A stretch of 64,000 nucleotides of DNA from AC-32 sp963719275 (GCA_963719275.1 CAVRBT010000004.1:558001-622000); one strand, 5' to 3'. Numbered from the stretch's first letter, positions 44,245 to 52,731 are shown. The notes: generated by a model not told the origin, from the letters alone. Made by a program: numbers and translations.

Positions 44245-44435
44245 CGGCGAGAGAGCTTGAAGTCCTGAGCCTGATGGCCGAGGGATTGCGGAACGCCGAG
44301 ATCGCGGAACGGCTGTTCCTCTCGCGCCGCACCGTCGACCATCACGCGTCCGCCGTGCTGCGCAAGCTCGACGCGAAGACGCGTGGCGAGGCGGTCGCGC
44401 GCGCGCGACGGGAGAGCGTGCTCGAGTCCCGGTAG
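44241..44435 (+). CDS. LuxR HTH domain, split from the upstream ATPase
   Basis: This 64-residue frame reads LTARELEVLSLMAEGLRNAE, IAERLFLSRRTVDHHASAVL and RKLDAKTRGEAVARARRES, a complete LuxR-type four-helix DNA-binding domain. Its possible TTG start overlaps the ATPase stop (TTGA, 44241-44244). The preceding codons in the same frame (NPAG) are the normal linker of full-length LAL regulators, which favours a frameshift in a once-continuous gene. A free HTH domain could still bind DNA. Confidence 0.65.
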   Translation: MTARELEVLSLMAEGLRNAEIAERLFLSRRTVDHHASAVLRKLDAKTRGEAVARARRESVLESR

Positions 44436-44526
44436 CCGCGTCTCGAAAACTAGGCGGTCCTGCCGATGTGCCCGCGAAGCGGCACCCCTAGCGTGTACGG
44501 CGGTAGGCGTCACAGGAAGGAGCCGG

Positions 44527-44820
44527 GTGAGGACGTTCGTCGTGGTGCGACGTGGTGCGTGGACGACGCAAGAAGACGTCCATGCGGCACGTCGCCGTGC
44601 GGCGAGCGAGCTCGAGCGCTTCGAGGAAGTCGTCCGCTGGCTACGGAGCTACGAGGTCGAGGAGATCGACGGAACGATCGGCTCGATCTGTCTGTACGAG
44701 GCCGTGAACCCCGAAGCGATCCGGCATCACTCGGCCGCGGCCGCCCTCCCTGTTGACGAGATCCTGAAGGTCGCCGACGTGGCCGTCGTGCGACCCGACC
44801 CGGCCGCAGCAGCGGCCTGA
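44527..44820 (+). CDS. DUF4242 (SCO4226-like) protein
   Basis: This 97-residue protein starts at GTG 44527, preceded by AAGGAG. The pattern VRTFVVVRRGAWTTQEDVHA, WLRSYEVEEIDGTIGSICLY and EAVNPEAIRHHSAAAALPVD matches DUF4242, a ferredoxin-like dimeric family. A Streptomyces member (SCO4226) binds nickel. The role is otherwise unknown. It is 14 bases from the following secreted protein gene and is probably in an operon with it. Confidence 0.8.
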   Translation: MRTFVVVRRGAWTTQEDVHAARRRAASELERFEEVVRWLRSYEVEEIDGTIGSICLYEAVNPEAIRHHSAAAALPVDEILKVADVAVVRPDPAAAAA

Positions 44821-44834
44821 GAGGTAGGCAGAGC

Positions 44835-45878
44835 ATGGTCACTCGAGGAAGAGTCCTTGCGGGCATCGTCGCCCTTGCGGCGATGATCGTCCCGCTAGCC
44901 GCGAGCGCGGCGGGTCCAGGCGCGAATCCCGGGACGCCGCAGCTGTTCGCGAGCCTGGCCGGCGGAGCAGCCTCGGGCAGCGCGATCGGGCCCGGCGGGG
45001 CGCTGTACGTACCGCAGCCCGCGACCGGCGAGATCTGGCGCATCGACCCGCGGAGCGGCGCGAAGACGCTCTACGCGAGCGGACTGCCCACCCGGTTCGC
45101 CGCGCTCCCGTTCGGCGGTGTCATGGACGTTGCGTTCATCGGATCGAAGGCGTATGCGCTGGTCAGCGTCGTCGGCTCCACATTCCCGGACGACCTCTTC
45201 TCATGTCATCCGGGGATCGGCATCTACCGCCTCGACGGGCCGACGAGCGCGACCGTCGTCGCAGACATCGGCGCGTTCGCATGCGCGAACCCGCCGCCCC
45301 CGACCTTCCCGATCGTGGTGCCGACGGGCGTGCAGTACGCGCTCGAGCCGTTCCGCGGCGGCTTCCTCGTCACCGACGGCCACCACAACCGGGTCCTCTA
45401 CGCGACGCTCGACGGCAACGTGTCCGTACTCCAGCAGTACGGGGACGCGGTCCCGACCGGTCTCGACGTCTCGGGCAACACGGTGTACCTGGCCGAGGCA
45501 GGTCCGGTCCCGCACCTGCCGCAGAACGGCAAGATCGTCTCGTTCACGCCTGGAGCGTCGACTGCAACCGACGTCGCGGCCGGTGCTCGCCTGGCCGTCG
45601 ACGTGGAGTTCGGTCGCGGACGCACGCTGTTCGCGCTCTCGCAGGGCCACTTCACGTGCCCGCCGGACCCGATCGACTGCGCGAGCGCCGCCGGGTCTCC
45701 TGCAGATCCAAACACGGGCTCTCTGCTGCGGGCGAACGCGGACGGAACGTTCACGACCGTCGCCGACGGGCTCAATCAGCCGAGCTCACTCGAGATCATC
45801 AGGAACACGGCCTACGTCGTCACGCTCGGCGGCGAGGTCTGGAAGATCGACGACATCGCGAGTCCTCCCTACGGGTAA
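44835..45878 (+). CDS. secreted ScyD/ScyE-like beta-propeller protein
   Basis: This 347-residue exported protein has a signal peptide (about 1-26, LAGIVALAAMIVPLAASA). The mature part shows repeated propeller blades: GPGGALYVPQPATGEIWRID, GGFLVTDGHHNRVLYATLDG, VPTGLDVSGNTVYLAEAGPV and LNQPSSLEIIRNTAYVVTLG, as in the ScyD/ScyE family named after cyanobacterial scytonemin loci. Two cysteine pairs (SCHPG...ACANP; TCPPDPIDCAS) may be disulfides. The family name does not imply scytonemin synthesis here. GAGGTAGGCAG precedes the start. A long hairpin follows the stop. Confidence 0.82.
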   Translation: MVTRGRVLAGIVALAAMIVPLAASAAGPGANPGTPQLFASLAGGAASGSAIGPGGALYVPQPATGEIWRIDPRSGAKTLYASGLPTRFAALPFGGVMDVAFIGSKAYALVSVVGSTFPDDLFSCHPGIGIYRLDGPTSATVVADIGAFACANPPPPTFPIVVPTGVQYALEPFRGGFLVTDGHHNRVLYATLDGNVSVLQQYGDAVPTGLDVSGNTVYLAEAGPVPHLPQNGKIVSFTPGASTATDVAAGARLAVDVEFGRGRTLFALSQGHFTCPPDPIDCASAAGSPADPNTGSLLRANADGTFTTVADGLNQPSSLEIIRNTAYVVTLGGEVWKIDDIASPPYG

Positions 45879-45893
45879 CGGCACGTAACGCGC

Positions 45894-45936
45894 GAGGCGC
45901 CAGGCCAGGCGAAAGGAAGGGGAAGCCTGGCGCCTC
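45894..45936 (+). terminator. 12-bp inverted repeat after the ScyD-like gene
   Basis: GAGGCGCCAGGC (45894-45905) and GCCTGGCGCCTC (45925-45936) are perfectly complementary, with a 19-base purine-rich loop. The hairpin begins 15 bases after the stop. There is no U-tract. Termination or mRNA protection is likely. Confidence 0.55.
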
Positions 45937-46044
45937 CGCACCCTCGGCAGAGTCCTGTACGACGGACTCGCCGCGCGTGACCATCCCGCCCGGTCATCTC
46001 AAGTCGCCACGACACCTCAAGCCAGTAACGTCAAGGTCGAGCGC

Positions 46045-47019
46045 ATGGAGTACCTGAACCTCGGCCAAACCGGTTTGCGCGTCTCGCGCCTCTGCCTAGG
46101 GATGATGAGCTTCGGCAAGCACGAGAGCCGGGAATGGGCACTCGACGAGGCCGCGGCCGAGCCGATCGCGCGCCGTGCGGTCGAGGGCGGAGTCATCTTC
46201 TTCGACACCGCCGACGTCTACAACGGGGGCCAGAGCGAGGTCGTCACCGGCAGCCTGCTGAAGAGGCTCTTCGGCATCCGCGAGGAGTACGTCGTCGCGA
46301 CGAAGGTCCACGGGCGGACGATGCCGGGCGAGAACGGGCGCGGGCTCTCGCGCAAGCACATCCTCGCCTCGATCGACGCCTCGCTGGAGCGGCTCGATCT
46401 CGACTACGTCGACCTCTACCAGATCCACCGCTGGGATCCGCTAACGCCGATCGAGGAGACGATGGAGGCGCTGCACGACGTCGTGAAGGCGGGCAAGGCG
46501 CGCTACATCGGCGCGAGCAGCATGTGGGCGTGGCAATTCGCGAAGGCCCAGTGCGTCGCGCCGACCCGGTTCGTCTCGATGCAGAACCACTACAACCTCG
46601 TCTACCGCGAGGAGGAGCGGGAGATGATCCCGCAGTGCATCGACCAGGGGGTGGCGCTAATGCCGTGGAGCCCGCTCGCCCGCGGGCTGCTGGCCGGAAC
46701 CCGGACGCGCGAGGGAGAGCGGCTCACAACGCGCGCCCGAACCGACCCGTTCGGGGAAAGCCTCTACACGCCCGAGGTCGACTTCGCCGTCGTCGACCGC
46801 GTCTCGGAGGTCGCCGCGGAGCGCGGCGTCCCCATGGCGCAGGTCGCGCTTGCCTGGCTGCTGCACAAGCCTGGCGTCAGCGCGCCAATCGTCGGCGCGA
46901 CCAAGGCCGAGCACCTCGACGACGCGCTTGCGGCCGAACAGCTCGCGCTTAGCGACGAGGAGGTCGCACGGCTCGAGGAGCCGTACGTCCCGCACAAGGT
47001 CTCGGGCATCGCGATCTAG
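46045..47019 (+). CDS. aldo/keto reductase
   Basis: This 324-residue NADPH-dependent TIM-barrel oxidoreductase resembles the YajO/YeaE-type (AKR11/12-like) group. Catalytic tetrad: Asp and Tyr in FFDTADVYNGGQSE, Lys in EEYVVATKVHGR, His in DLYQIHRWDPLTPIEE. The cofactor region shows ARYIGASSMWAWQF, LMPWSPLARGLLAG and the late SAPIVGATKAEHLDDALAAE. The start at ATG 46045 is clean. The substrate is unknown. It stands alone between hairpins. Confidence 0.93.
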   Translation: MEYLNLGQTGLRVSRLCLGMMSFGKHESREWALDEAAAEPIARRAVEGGVIFFDTADVYNGGQSEVVTGSLLKRLFGIREEYVVATKVHGRTMPGENGRGLSRKHILASIDASLERLDLDYVDLYQIHRWDPLTPIEETMEALHDVVKAGKARYIGASSMWAWQFAKAQCVAPTRFVSMQNHYNLVYREEEREMIPQCIDQGVALMPWSPLARGLLAGTRTREGERLTTRARTDPFGESLYTPEVDFAVVDRVSEVAAERGVPMAQVALAWLLHKPGVSAPIVGATKAEHLDDALAAEQLALSDEEVARLEEPYVPHKVSGIAI

Positions 47020-47194
47020 TTGGGCGCGGCGCGAGGCCAGGGGCCAGCGTCGCCAGTCCGGCCTCCTGGGCCGCCATACCCTCCCCGGCGCGGCGCGCCG
47101 AAGAGTCGCGGCTCTTGCTGACGTCTCCCCGCAGGGGCCTACCGTAAGACCTGCCCGATCAAATCTGGCCCCTTCGGGCATGCTGCTGTAGCGG

Positions 47195-47381
47195 TTGGTC
47201 ACGCTCGACGTGATTGGACAGCTGGTCACCCTCTCCGAGCGCGAGGCGGAGGAGCTTCGCCATGCTGCGGCCGCAGACGCGGGGCGGTCAAGTGCCCGGC
47301 GCGACCTCTCGCTCGCTCCTCCTCGACCGCGGCCTGCAGACGCACGCGACCGTCGTCCTCAATCGCGCCGAAGCGCGCTGA
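47195..47381 (+). pseudogene. small protein gene broken by a 4-bp duplication
   Basis: From TTG 47195 the frame reads VTLDVIGQLVTLSEREAEEL, then RHAAAADAGRSSARRDLSL. After CTCGCTCG (about 47308-47315) it goes out of frame. Reading on after removal of one CTCG unit gives LLLDRGLQTHATVVLNRAEA and a stop at 47379-47381. The joined 61-residue protein looks like a family of short actinobacterial proteins with the 'AGRSSxARDLxLLLDRxL' pattern. The rest of 47020-47398 shows nothing else that I can support. Confidence 0.5.
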
Positions 47382-47398
47382 ACGTGGAACTCTCCAGG

Positions 47399-47472
47399 AG
47401 CGGATGATGGGACTCGAACCCACGACCTTCTGCATGGCAAGCAGACGCTCTAGCCAACTGAGCTACATCCGC
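47399..47472 (-). tRNA. tRNA-Gly (GCC)
   Basis: A 74-nt cloverleaf on the minus strand: acceptor GCGGATG/CATCCGC, D-arm AGCTCAGTTGGCTAGAGC, anticodon stem-loop TCTGCTTGCCATGCAGA with GCC, T-arm GTGGGTTCGAGTCCCAT. No CCA is encoded. It lies 58 bases upstream of, and divergent from, glgP. Confidence 0.95.
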
Positions 47473-47530
47473 CCGGCCCGACGAGTATAGCCTCGGTCGG
47501 GCGCGGCCGGTCCCGGCTAGCCTGCCGCGC

Positions 47531-49306
47531 GTGACGCTGCCGGACGACCTGCTCGTCGCCTACTTCTCGCTCGAGTTCGGGGTCGACGAACGGCTCCCGA
47601 TCTACGCGGGCGGCTTCGGCGTGCTCGCGGGCGACCACCTCAAGTCGGCGTCCGATCTCGGGGTGCCGCTCGTCGGCGTCGGGCTTTTCTACGGGCAGGG
47701 CTACTTCCGGCAGGAGGTGGCCCAGGGCCGGCAGCGCGAGCAGTACCAACGCAACGATCCGGCAGAGCTCGGCCTCGTCCCGACCGGGGTCACGGTCCCG
47801 GTCGAGATCGGAGACGAGGGAATCGAGGCGGCGGTCTGGCGCCTCGAGGTGGGTGCGGTTCCACTCCTCCTGCTCGACGCCGACCTGCCCGAGAACCCGG
47901 AGTGGGCGCGCGCGCTCACCGCGCGGCTCTACGGCGGCGACCGGGAGACGCGCATCGGCCAGGAGCTCGTCCTCGGAGTCGGCGGCATCCGGGCGCTCTC
48001 GTCGCTCGGCTTCGAGCCGACCGTCTTCCACCTGAACGAAGGCCACGCCGCCTTTGCCGGGCTCGAGCGGATGCGCGTTCTGGTCGAGGAGCGCGGGGCG
48101 TCGTTCGACGAGGCGCTGGAGGACGTCCGCCGCACCACGGTCTTCACGACGCACACCCCCGTGCCCGCCGGGAACGAGACGTTCGACGGCGAGCTCGCGC
48201 GGCGAAGCCTCGGGCCGCTCGTCGAGCGCCTGGGCGTCGCGTGGGAGACAGTGGCGGCGCTCGGCCGGTCGCGCCCCAGGGACGACAGCTTCGGCCTGAC
48301 GCCGCTTGCGCTGCGCACCGCCGAGCGCTGCAACGCGGTCTCGCGGCTTCACGCCGAGGTCGCGCGCGAGATGTGGGCGCACCTGTGGCCGGGGCGACCG
48401 GTCGAGGAGGTTCCGATCGACTACGTCACGAACGGCGTGCACGCGCCCACGTGGATCTCAGCTGAGCTCTCGGAGGCGCTGGCCGCCGCGGGCGTGGACG
48501 TCGCCGCACGGGAGCCCAGCTGGGAGCGGACCCACGAGCTCGACCCGGCCGCGCTCGGCCGGGTCCACCGCGCCCGAAAGGACGACCTGCTCCGCCTCGT
48601 CGCCGAACGCACGGGTGCCTCGCTCGATCCCGAGGCGCTGACGATCGGCTTCGCGCGGCGGTTCGCGACCTACAAGCGCGCCGACCTGCTCGTTCGCCGC
48701 GCCGAGGACCTCGCCGCGCTGCTCGCCGACGACGAGCGCCCGCTCCAGCTCGTGTATGCAGGGAAGGCGCATCCCGACGACGCCGAGGGCAAGGGCGTGC
48801 TCGCGAATGTCGTCGCGCTCGCCGAGAGCCCGGCGGCGCGCGGCCGGGTGGTCTTCCTTCCGGACTACGACCTCGCGCTCGCTCGCACGCTCGTGCAGGG
48901 CGTCGACATCTGGCTGAACCTCCCGCGCCGCCTGGAGGAGGCTTCGGGCACGAGCGGGATGAAGGCCGCGCTGAACGGCACGCAGAACCTGTCGGTGCTG
49001 GACGGATGGTGGGCCGAGGGGTACTCGCCGGAGTCCGGTTGGGCGATCCCGGGCACGGGCGCGGAGACCCAGGCCGGACAGGACGACGCCGACGCGGCCG
49101 AGCTCTTCCGGCTGCTGCGAGAGGAAGTCCTGCCCACGTACTACGGCGCGCCGGAGGCCTGGCTCGCGACCGGACGCGCAGCGATCGCCTCGGCTGGGAC
49201 CAGCTTCACCAGCCACCGCATGGTCGACGAGTACGCCGAGCGCTTCTACCTCCCCGCGCACCTCGAGGCGCGGGCGATCAGCCGGCCGAGTCGAGCGCCT
49301 CGTTGA
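47531..49306 (+). CDS. glgP: alpha-glucan (maltodextrin) phosphorylase, short actinobacterial type
   Basis: This 591-residue GT35 enzyme uses phosphate to release glucose-1-phosphate from alpha-1,4-glucans. It is the short, single-chain type lacking the N-terminal regulatory region of muscle phosphorylase. Motifs: VAYFSLEFGVDERLPIYAGG, HLKSASDLGVPLVGVGLFYG, VFHLNEGHAAFAGLERMRVL, RFATYKRADLL and the PLP-lysine segment EASGTSGMKAALNGTQNLSV followed by LDGWWAEGY. The GTG start at 47531 fits. The end overlaps the converging RNase H gene by 29 bases. It would act downstream of the GH13 and ABC importer genes at 55.6-61.5 kb. Confidence 0.93.
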   Translation: MTLPDDLLVAYFSLEFGVDERLPIYAGGFGVLAGDHLKSASDLGVPLVGVGLFYGQGYFRQEVAQGRQREQYQRNDPAELGLVPTGVTVPVEIGDEGIEAAVWRLEVGAVPLLLLDADLPENPEWARALTARLYGGDRETRIGQELVLGVGGIRALSSLGFEPTVFHLNEGHAAFAGLERMRVLVEERGASFDEALEDVRRTTVFTTHTPVPAGNETFDGELARRSLGPLVERLGVAWETVAALGRSRPRDDSFGLTPLALRTAERCNAVSRLHAEVAREMWAHLWPGRPVEEVPIDYVTNGVHAPTWISAELSEALAAAGVDVAAREPSWERTHELDPAALGRVHRARKDDLLRLVAERTGASLDPEALTIGFARRFATYKRADLLVRRAEDLAALLADDERPLQLVYAGKAHPDDAEGKGVLANVVALAESPAARGRVVFLPDYDLALARTLVQGVDIWLNLPRRLEEASGTSGMKAALNGTQNLSVLDGWWAEGYSPESGWAIPGTGAETQAGQDDADAAELFRLLREEVLPTYYGAPEAWLATGRAAIASAGTSFTSHRMVDEYAERFYLPAHLEARAISRPSRAPR

Positions 49307-49688
49307 CCAGCCGGTCGGCGAGCTCGTTGTGCTCGCGGCGCACCGCCGTGAAGCGCACGCTCCGGAGCCGGCCGGCCAGAGCTTGCGCCTCGTCGACGAG
49401 CTCACGCAGCGTCGGGCTCTTGACCTTGTACTCGCCGCGCATCTGCTTGACGAGGAGCTCCGAATCGGAGACCACCTCGAGCTCGTCGACCCCGCGCTCG
49501 AGCGCCGAGGCCAGCCCGGCGAGCAGCGCCCGGTACTCGGCGACGTTGTTCGTCGCCACGCCGATCGTCTCGCCGCGCGCGTCGAGCACGGTCCCGTCCT
49601 CTGCCTCGAGCACATAGCCGTAGGCCGCCGGCCCGGGGTTCCCGCGCGAGCCGCCGTCGGTCGAGAGCCGCGCCTTCACCTCAGACAT
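49278..49688 (-). CDS. ribonuclease HI-like protein
   Basis: This 136-residue RNase H fold protein shows ARLSTDGGSRGNPGPAAYGY (first Asp), NNVAEYRALLAGLASALERG (Glu), LEVVSDSELLVKQMRGEYKV (second Asp) and REHNELADRLVNEALD (final Asp), so the DEDD active site is complete. It is the short type without a hybrid-binding domain. It cleaves RNA in RNA/DNA hybrids. The start ATG 49688 overlaps the upstream NIF3-like gene end by 8 bases. Confidence 0.88.
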   Translation of the reverse strand: MSEVKARLSTDGGSRGNPGPAAYGYVLEAEDGTVLDARGETIGVATNNVAEYRALLAGLASALERGVDELEVVSDSELLVKQMRGEYKVKSPTLRELVDEAQALAGRLRSVRFTAVRREHNELADRLVNEALDSAG

Positions 49689-50022
49689 CGTGTCGGTGGT
49701 GGCGCGCGGCGGGGTCGGCCAGCACGTAGAGGTCGAAGGCCGGCTCCTCGTAGGGGTGGGCCTCCCGCAGCGCGTCGACGACCTCCACCTCCCGCTCGGA
49801 CGGGTAGACCGTCTCGAGCCGCAGCTCGGCGACACGCTCCTCGCGGCCCGGCTGGCCGACGCTCGGCGCGGTCGACTCGCCGCCGAGGAACGTGCCCGTG
49901 CCCTCCGTGTACCAGGAGCAACGCTCGTAGTCGCCGATCCGCCCCGCGCCGGCCGCGAAGAGCGCCTCGCGCACGGAATCGAGCGCCTCGCGCGGCACGA
50001 ACACCACCAGCTTGCGATCCAC
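49681..50022 (-). CDS. standalone NIF3/YqfO middle-type domain protein
   Basis: This 113-residue protein matches the insert domain of YqfO-type NIF3 proteins (a PII/CutA-like alpha/beta fold): KLVVFVPREALDSVREALFA, GAGRIGDYERCSWYTEGTGT, GREERVAELRLETVYPSERE and VVDALREAHPYEEPAFDLYV. The flanking NIF3 metal-binding halves are missing, so it is the free-standing form. Function unknown. It is co-transcribed with the RNase H gene (8-base overlap) and follows the GNAT gene by 9 bases. Confidence 0.82.
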   Translation of the reverse strand: MDRKLVVFVPREALDSVREALFAAGAGRIGDYERCSWYTEGTGTFLGGESTAPSVGQPGREERVAELRLETVYPSEREVEVVDALREAHPYEEPAFDLYVLADPAARHHRHDV

Positions 50023-50031
50023 CCGCGGACC

Positions 50032-50517
50032 TTAGACGGCGTGGTCGAGCGCGAGCTCGAGGTGTAGTTCGTCGCGGATGGGAAGGCCTGTCGAATCCTC
50101 CGCCGGGATCGAGGCCTTCATCCGTCGAGCCTCGTCGACCGCGCCTGGAACCAGAGCGACCAGGCGGAACCCGCGCTTCTGGTAGAAGGCCAGCGCCCGC
50201 AGGTTGTTGTTCGTCGTCACGAGCCGGATGCGCTCGCAACCGGCCGCGCGCGCCGCCTCCACGACCGCGTCGAACAACGCCGTTCCCACGCCTCTCCCCT
50301 CTTCGAGCGCGTCGATCGTCACGATCTCGCAGGCGTCGCCGTCGAGCTCGTAGGTGACGACGCCGATGCAGCGATCGCCGTCGAATGCCGCGAAGCCCGG
50401 AAGCTCGAGCGGGTTCCAGGACCGGCCGCGGCCGACGACGAGCGGCGCGCCCCAGCGCTCGACGATCAGCCGCTCGACCCAGTCGCGGTCGCTGTCGGCG
50501 AGCGGGCGAACGTCCAC
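50032..50517 (-). CDS. GNAT-family N-acetyltransferase
   Basis: This 161-residue protein is a compact GNAT domain: DRDWVERLIVERWGAPLVVG at the N-terminus, then CIGVVTYELDGDACEIVTID, LEEGRGVGTALFDAVVEAAR with the Q/R-x-x-G-x-G/A loop, and RIRLVTTNNNLRALAFYQKR. The acceptor is unknown. It starts 4 bases after the ALDH stop and is therefore in the same operon. Confidence 0.88.
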   Translation of the reverse strand: MDVRPLADSDRDWVERLIVERWGAPLVVGRGRSWNPLELPGFAAFDGDRCIGVVTYELDGDACEIVTIDALEEGRGVGTALFDAVVEAARAAGCERIRLVTTNNNLRALAFYQKRGFRLVALVPGAVDEARRMKASIPAEDSTGLPIRDELHLELALDHAV

Positions 50518-50521
50518 TCGG

Positions 50522-52018
50522 CTACTCGCCGGTGTCGATCTGCGCCTTCTGGAGTTTCCCCGAGTAGTCGACGTAGATCGACTTCCACTCGGTGAAGACG
50601 TCGAGCGCGGCCTGGCCGGCCTCGCGGTGCCCGTTGCCCGTGTTCTTGGTGCCGCCGAACGGCAGGTGCACCTCGGCGCCGATCGTGCCCGCGTTGATGT
50701 AGGTGATCCCGGCCTCGAGGTCGCGCATCGCGCGGAAGGCGGTGTTGACGTCGCGCGTGAAGATCGAGGACGAAAGTCCGTACTCGATCCCGTTCGACAC
50801 GCGGATCGCCTCGTCCACGTCGCGCACGGGGATCAGCGCGGTCGTCGGCCCGAAGATCTCCTCCTGCGCCACGCGCATCTGCGGATCGACGTCACCGAAG
50901 ATCGTCGGCCGGTAGAAGTTGCCGCCGCCGAGCCCGTCGCCCCCGGCGACCTCGCCGCCGGTGAGCAGCTTCGCACCCTCGTCCTTCCCGATCTCGGTGT
51001 ACGAGTGGATCTTCTCGAGCGCGCGCTTGTTGATCACCGGGCCGACATCGACGCCCTGCTCCCAGCCGGGGCCGAGGCGAAGCTGCTCCGCGGCCGCGAC
51101 GAGCCGCTTCTGCAGCTCGTCGTAGACGCCCTGCTGGACGATCACGCGAGACGCGGCCGTGCAACGCTGGCCCGAGGTGCCGAAGGCAGACCACAGGATC
51201 CCCTCGACGGCGAGGTCGAGGTCGGCGTCGTCGAGCACGATGATCGCGTTCTTGCCGCCGAGCTCGAGGTGGACGTGCTTCAGGTTCTCCGCCGCGTTGC
51301 GCATCACCTCGACGCCGGTCTCGCGCGAGCCCGTGAGTGTGATCACAGGCACGTCCGGGTGGCGTACCAGGCGGTCGCCGACCGCCCCGCCCCCGCCGTG
51401 GACGATGTTGATCACGCCGGAAGGCACGCCGGCCTCGATCAGCAGCTCGACGAAGCGCTCGCCCAGCAGGGGCGTGTCCGTCGCGGGTTTGAAGACGATC
51501 GTGTTGCCGCAGACGAGCGCAGGCGCGATCTTCCACGAGGGGATCGCGATCGGGAAGTTCCACGGCGTGATCACGCCGATCACCCCGATCGGCTGGCGAA
51601 CGCTCATGTTGAACTTGTCGCGCAGCTCGCTCGGCGTCGTGTGGCCGAAGAGCCGCCTGCCCTCGCCGCCCATGTAGAAGCTCATGTCGATCGCTTCCTG
51701 GACGTCGCCTGCGGCCTCCGGCAGCACCTTCCCCATCTCGCGCGCCATCAGCTCGGCGAGCTCGTCCTTGTGGTCGGCGAGCAGCTGGCCGAAGCGGAAG
51801 AGGATCTCGCCGCGCCGCGGCGCCGGGACGAGCCGCCAGTCTTCGTACGCCGCCTTCGCGGCTTCGACGGCGCGGTCGACGTCCTCGACGCCCGAGCGCG
51901 GGAAGACGCCGAGCACGTCGCCGTTCGCGGGGCTCGTCGTCTCGAAGCTCTCGCCGGAGGCGGCGTCCACCCACTCGCCGCCGATGAAGTTCTTGAACGT
52001 CTTGGTCGCGGTCGCCAC
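50522..52018 (-). CDS. NAD(P)-dependent aldehyde dehydrogenase (semialdehyde type)
   Basis: This 498-residue ALDH has MNFIGGEW-like start NFIGGEWVDAASGESFETTS, PWNFPIAIPSWKIAPALVCG, LTGSRETGVEVMRNAAENLK (G-S motif), VHLELGGKNAIIVLDDADLD with the general-base Glu and GTSGQRCTAASRVIVQQGVY with the nucleophilic Cys. It is closest in style to 2-oxoglutarate-semialdehyde or succinate-semialdehyde dehydrogenases. I start at GTG 52018; the longer frame to 52309 is antisense of the cupin. It is followed by a cupin upstream and GNAT downstream in one operon-like series. The substrate is not certain. Confidence 0.93.
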   Translation of the reverse strand: MATATKTFKNFIGGEWVDAASGESFETTSPANGDVLGVFPRSGVEDVDRAVEAAKAAYEDWRLVPAPRRGEILFRFGQLLADHKDELAELMAREMGKVLPEAAGDVQEAIDMSFYMGGEGRRLFGHTTPSELRDKFNMSVRQPIGVIGVITPWNFPIAIPSWKIAPALVCGNTIVFKPATDTPLLGERFVELLIEAGVPSGVINIVHGGGGAVGDRLVRHPDVPVITLTGSRETGVEVMRNAAENLKHVHLELGGKNAIIVLDDADLDLAVEGILWSAFGTSGQRCTAASRVIVQQGVYDELQKRLVAAAEQLRLGPGWEQGVDVGPVINKRALEKIHSYTEIGKDEGAKLLTGGEVAGGDGLGGGNFYRPTIFGDVDPQMRVAQEEIFGPTTALIPVRDVDEAIRVSNGIEYGLSSSIFTRDVNTAFRAMRDLEAGITYINAGTIGAEVHLPFGGTKNTGNGHREAGQAALDVFTEWKSIYVDYSGKLQKAQIDTGE

Positions 52019-52028
52019 GGCGGCGATT

Positions 52029-52445
52029 CTATTCAGCGCGCGGCACCCGCTCGAAGTTCTCGCGTCTCCAGCTCGTCTCGAACCCGGAGCCGGCGGGCGC
52101 GCCGATCGCAAGCAACAGCGTCCCGTCCTCCGCCGCGCTCGCGGAGCGGGTGACCGCCGGATCGGGGACGGCCACGAAGCTGACCGCGCTCGCCTGGAAG
52201 GCCTCGCCGCCGAGCGTGAACCGCACCGTCCCTTCGACCACGACGTTGAGCTCCTCCTGTCTGCTCTCGCGCTCGTCGTGCTCGGCGACAAGCGTCGTCC
52301 CGGCGTCACCGCCGAAGCCGTTCACGCCGAAGGCGCCGAGCCCGAGGTGGTGTTGCACGGGGTACCAGTCGAAGTCGTTCGGGTCGTCGGTGGGCACGAG
52401 CGGCAGCTCGTCGAGCCGCTTCACCCAGTAGCGGCCTCCGGACAC
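52029..52445 (-). CDS. single-domain cupin protein
   Basis: This 138-residue cupin shows WYPVQHHLGLGAFGVNGFGG, VAEHDERESRQEELNVVVEG (the E...E-L-x-V-V-x-G cupin 1 motif) and FVAVPDPAVTRSASA. The usual cupin 1 histidines (HxH) are replaced (HDE... then EEL), so metal binding is uncertain. It may bind a small ligand or modify a sugar. It lies 10 bases upstream of the ALDH start. Confidence 0.8.
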   Translation of the reverse strand: MSGGRYWVKRLDELPLVPTDDPNDFDWYPVQHHLGLGAFGVNGFGGDAGTTLVAEHDERESRQEELNVVVEGTVRFTLGGEAFQASAVSFVAVPDPAVTRSASAAEDGTLLLAIGAPAGSGFETSWRRENFERVPRAE

Positions 52446-52454
52446 GCCCTGAGG

Positions 52455-52676
52455 CTACGCGTCTTCGGGAAGATCCGTGCTCGGGAACGTGCCCTCGGCG
52501 CGCCTGCGGCGACGGTCCCGGATCAGGCGCTTCCCGCCGTAGGAGCGCCCTGTGCGGCGATCATCCCCTTCGCGGCGGTCGACGATGACGGTCACGTTCG
52601 GGTTGTCCTTGTAGTACTCGACCATCTTCTCGTAGAGCTCGTCCTCGAGCTCGCGCGGGATCACGCAATAGATCAT
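52455..52676 (-). CDS. small charged hypothetical protein
   Basis: This 73-residue protein starts at ATG 52676 (MIYCVIPRELEDELYEKMVE). It continues YYKDNPNVTVIVDRREGDDR and ends in a very basic GKRLIRDRRRRRAEGTFPS. The RREGDDRR segment recurs in uncharacterised Thermoleophilia proteins. It may bind nucleic acid, but that is only charge-based. It is 9 bases upstream of the cupin gene. Confidence 0.65.
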   Translation of the reverse strand: MIYCVIPRELEDELYEKMVEYYKDNPNVTVIVDRREGDDRRTGRSYGGKRLIRDRRRRRAEGTFPSTDLPEDA

Positions 52677-52731
52677 GCTGCCTCGGATTGTAGGGAGGGC
52701 CGGGCGCGGCGCCACTCTCGGGAAGCGGGAG

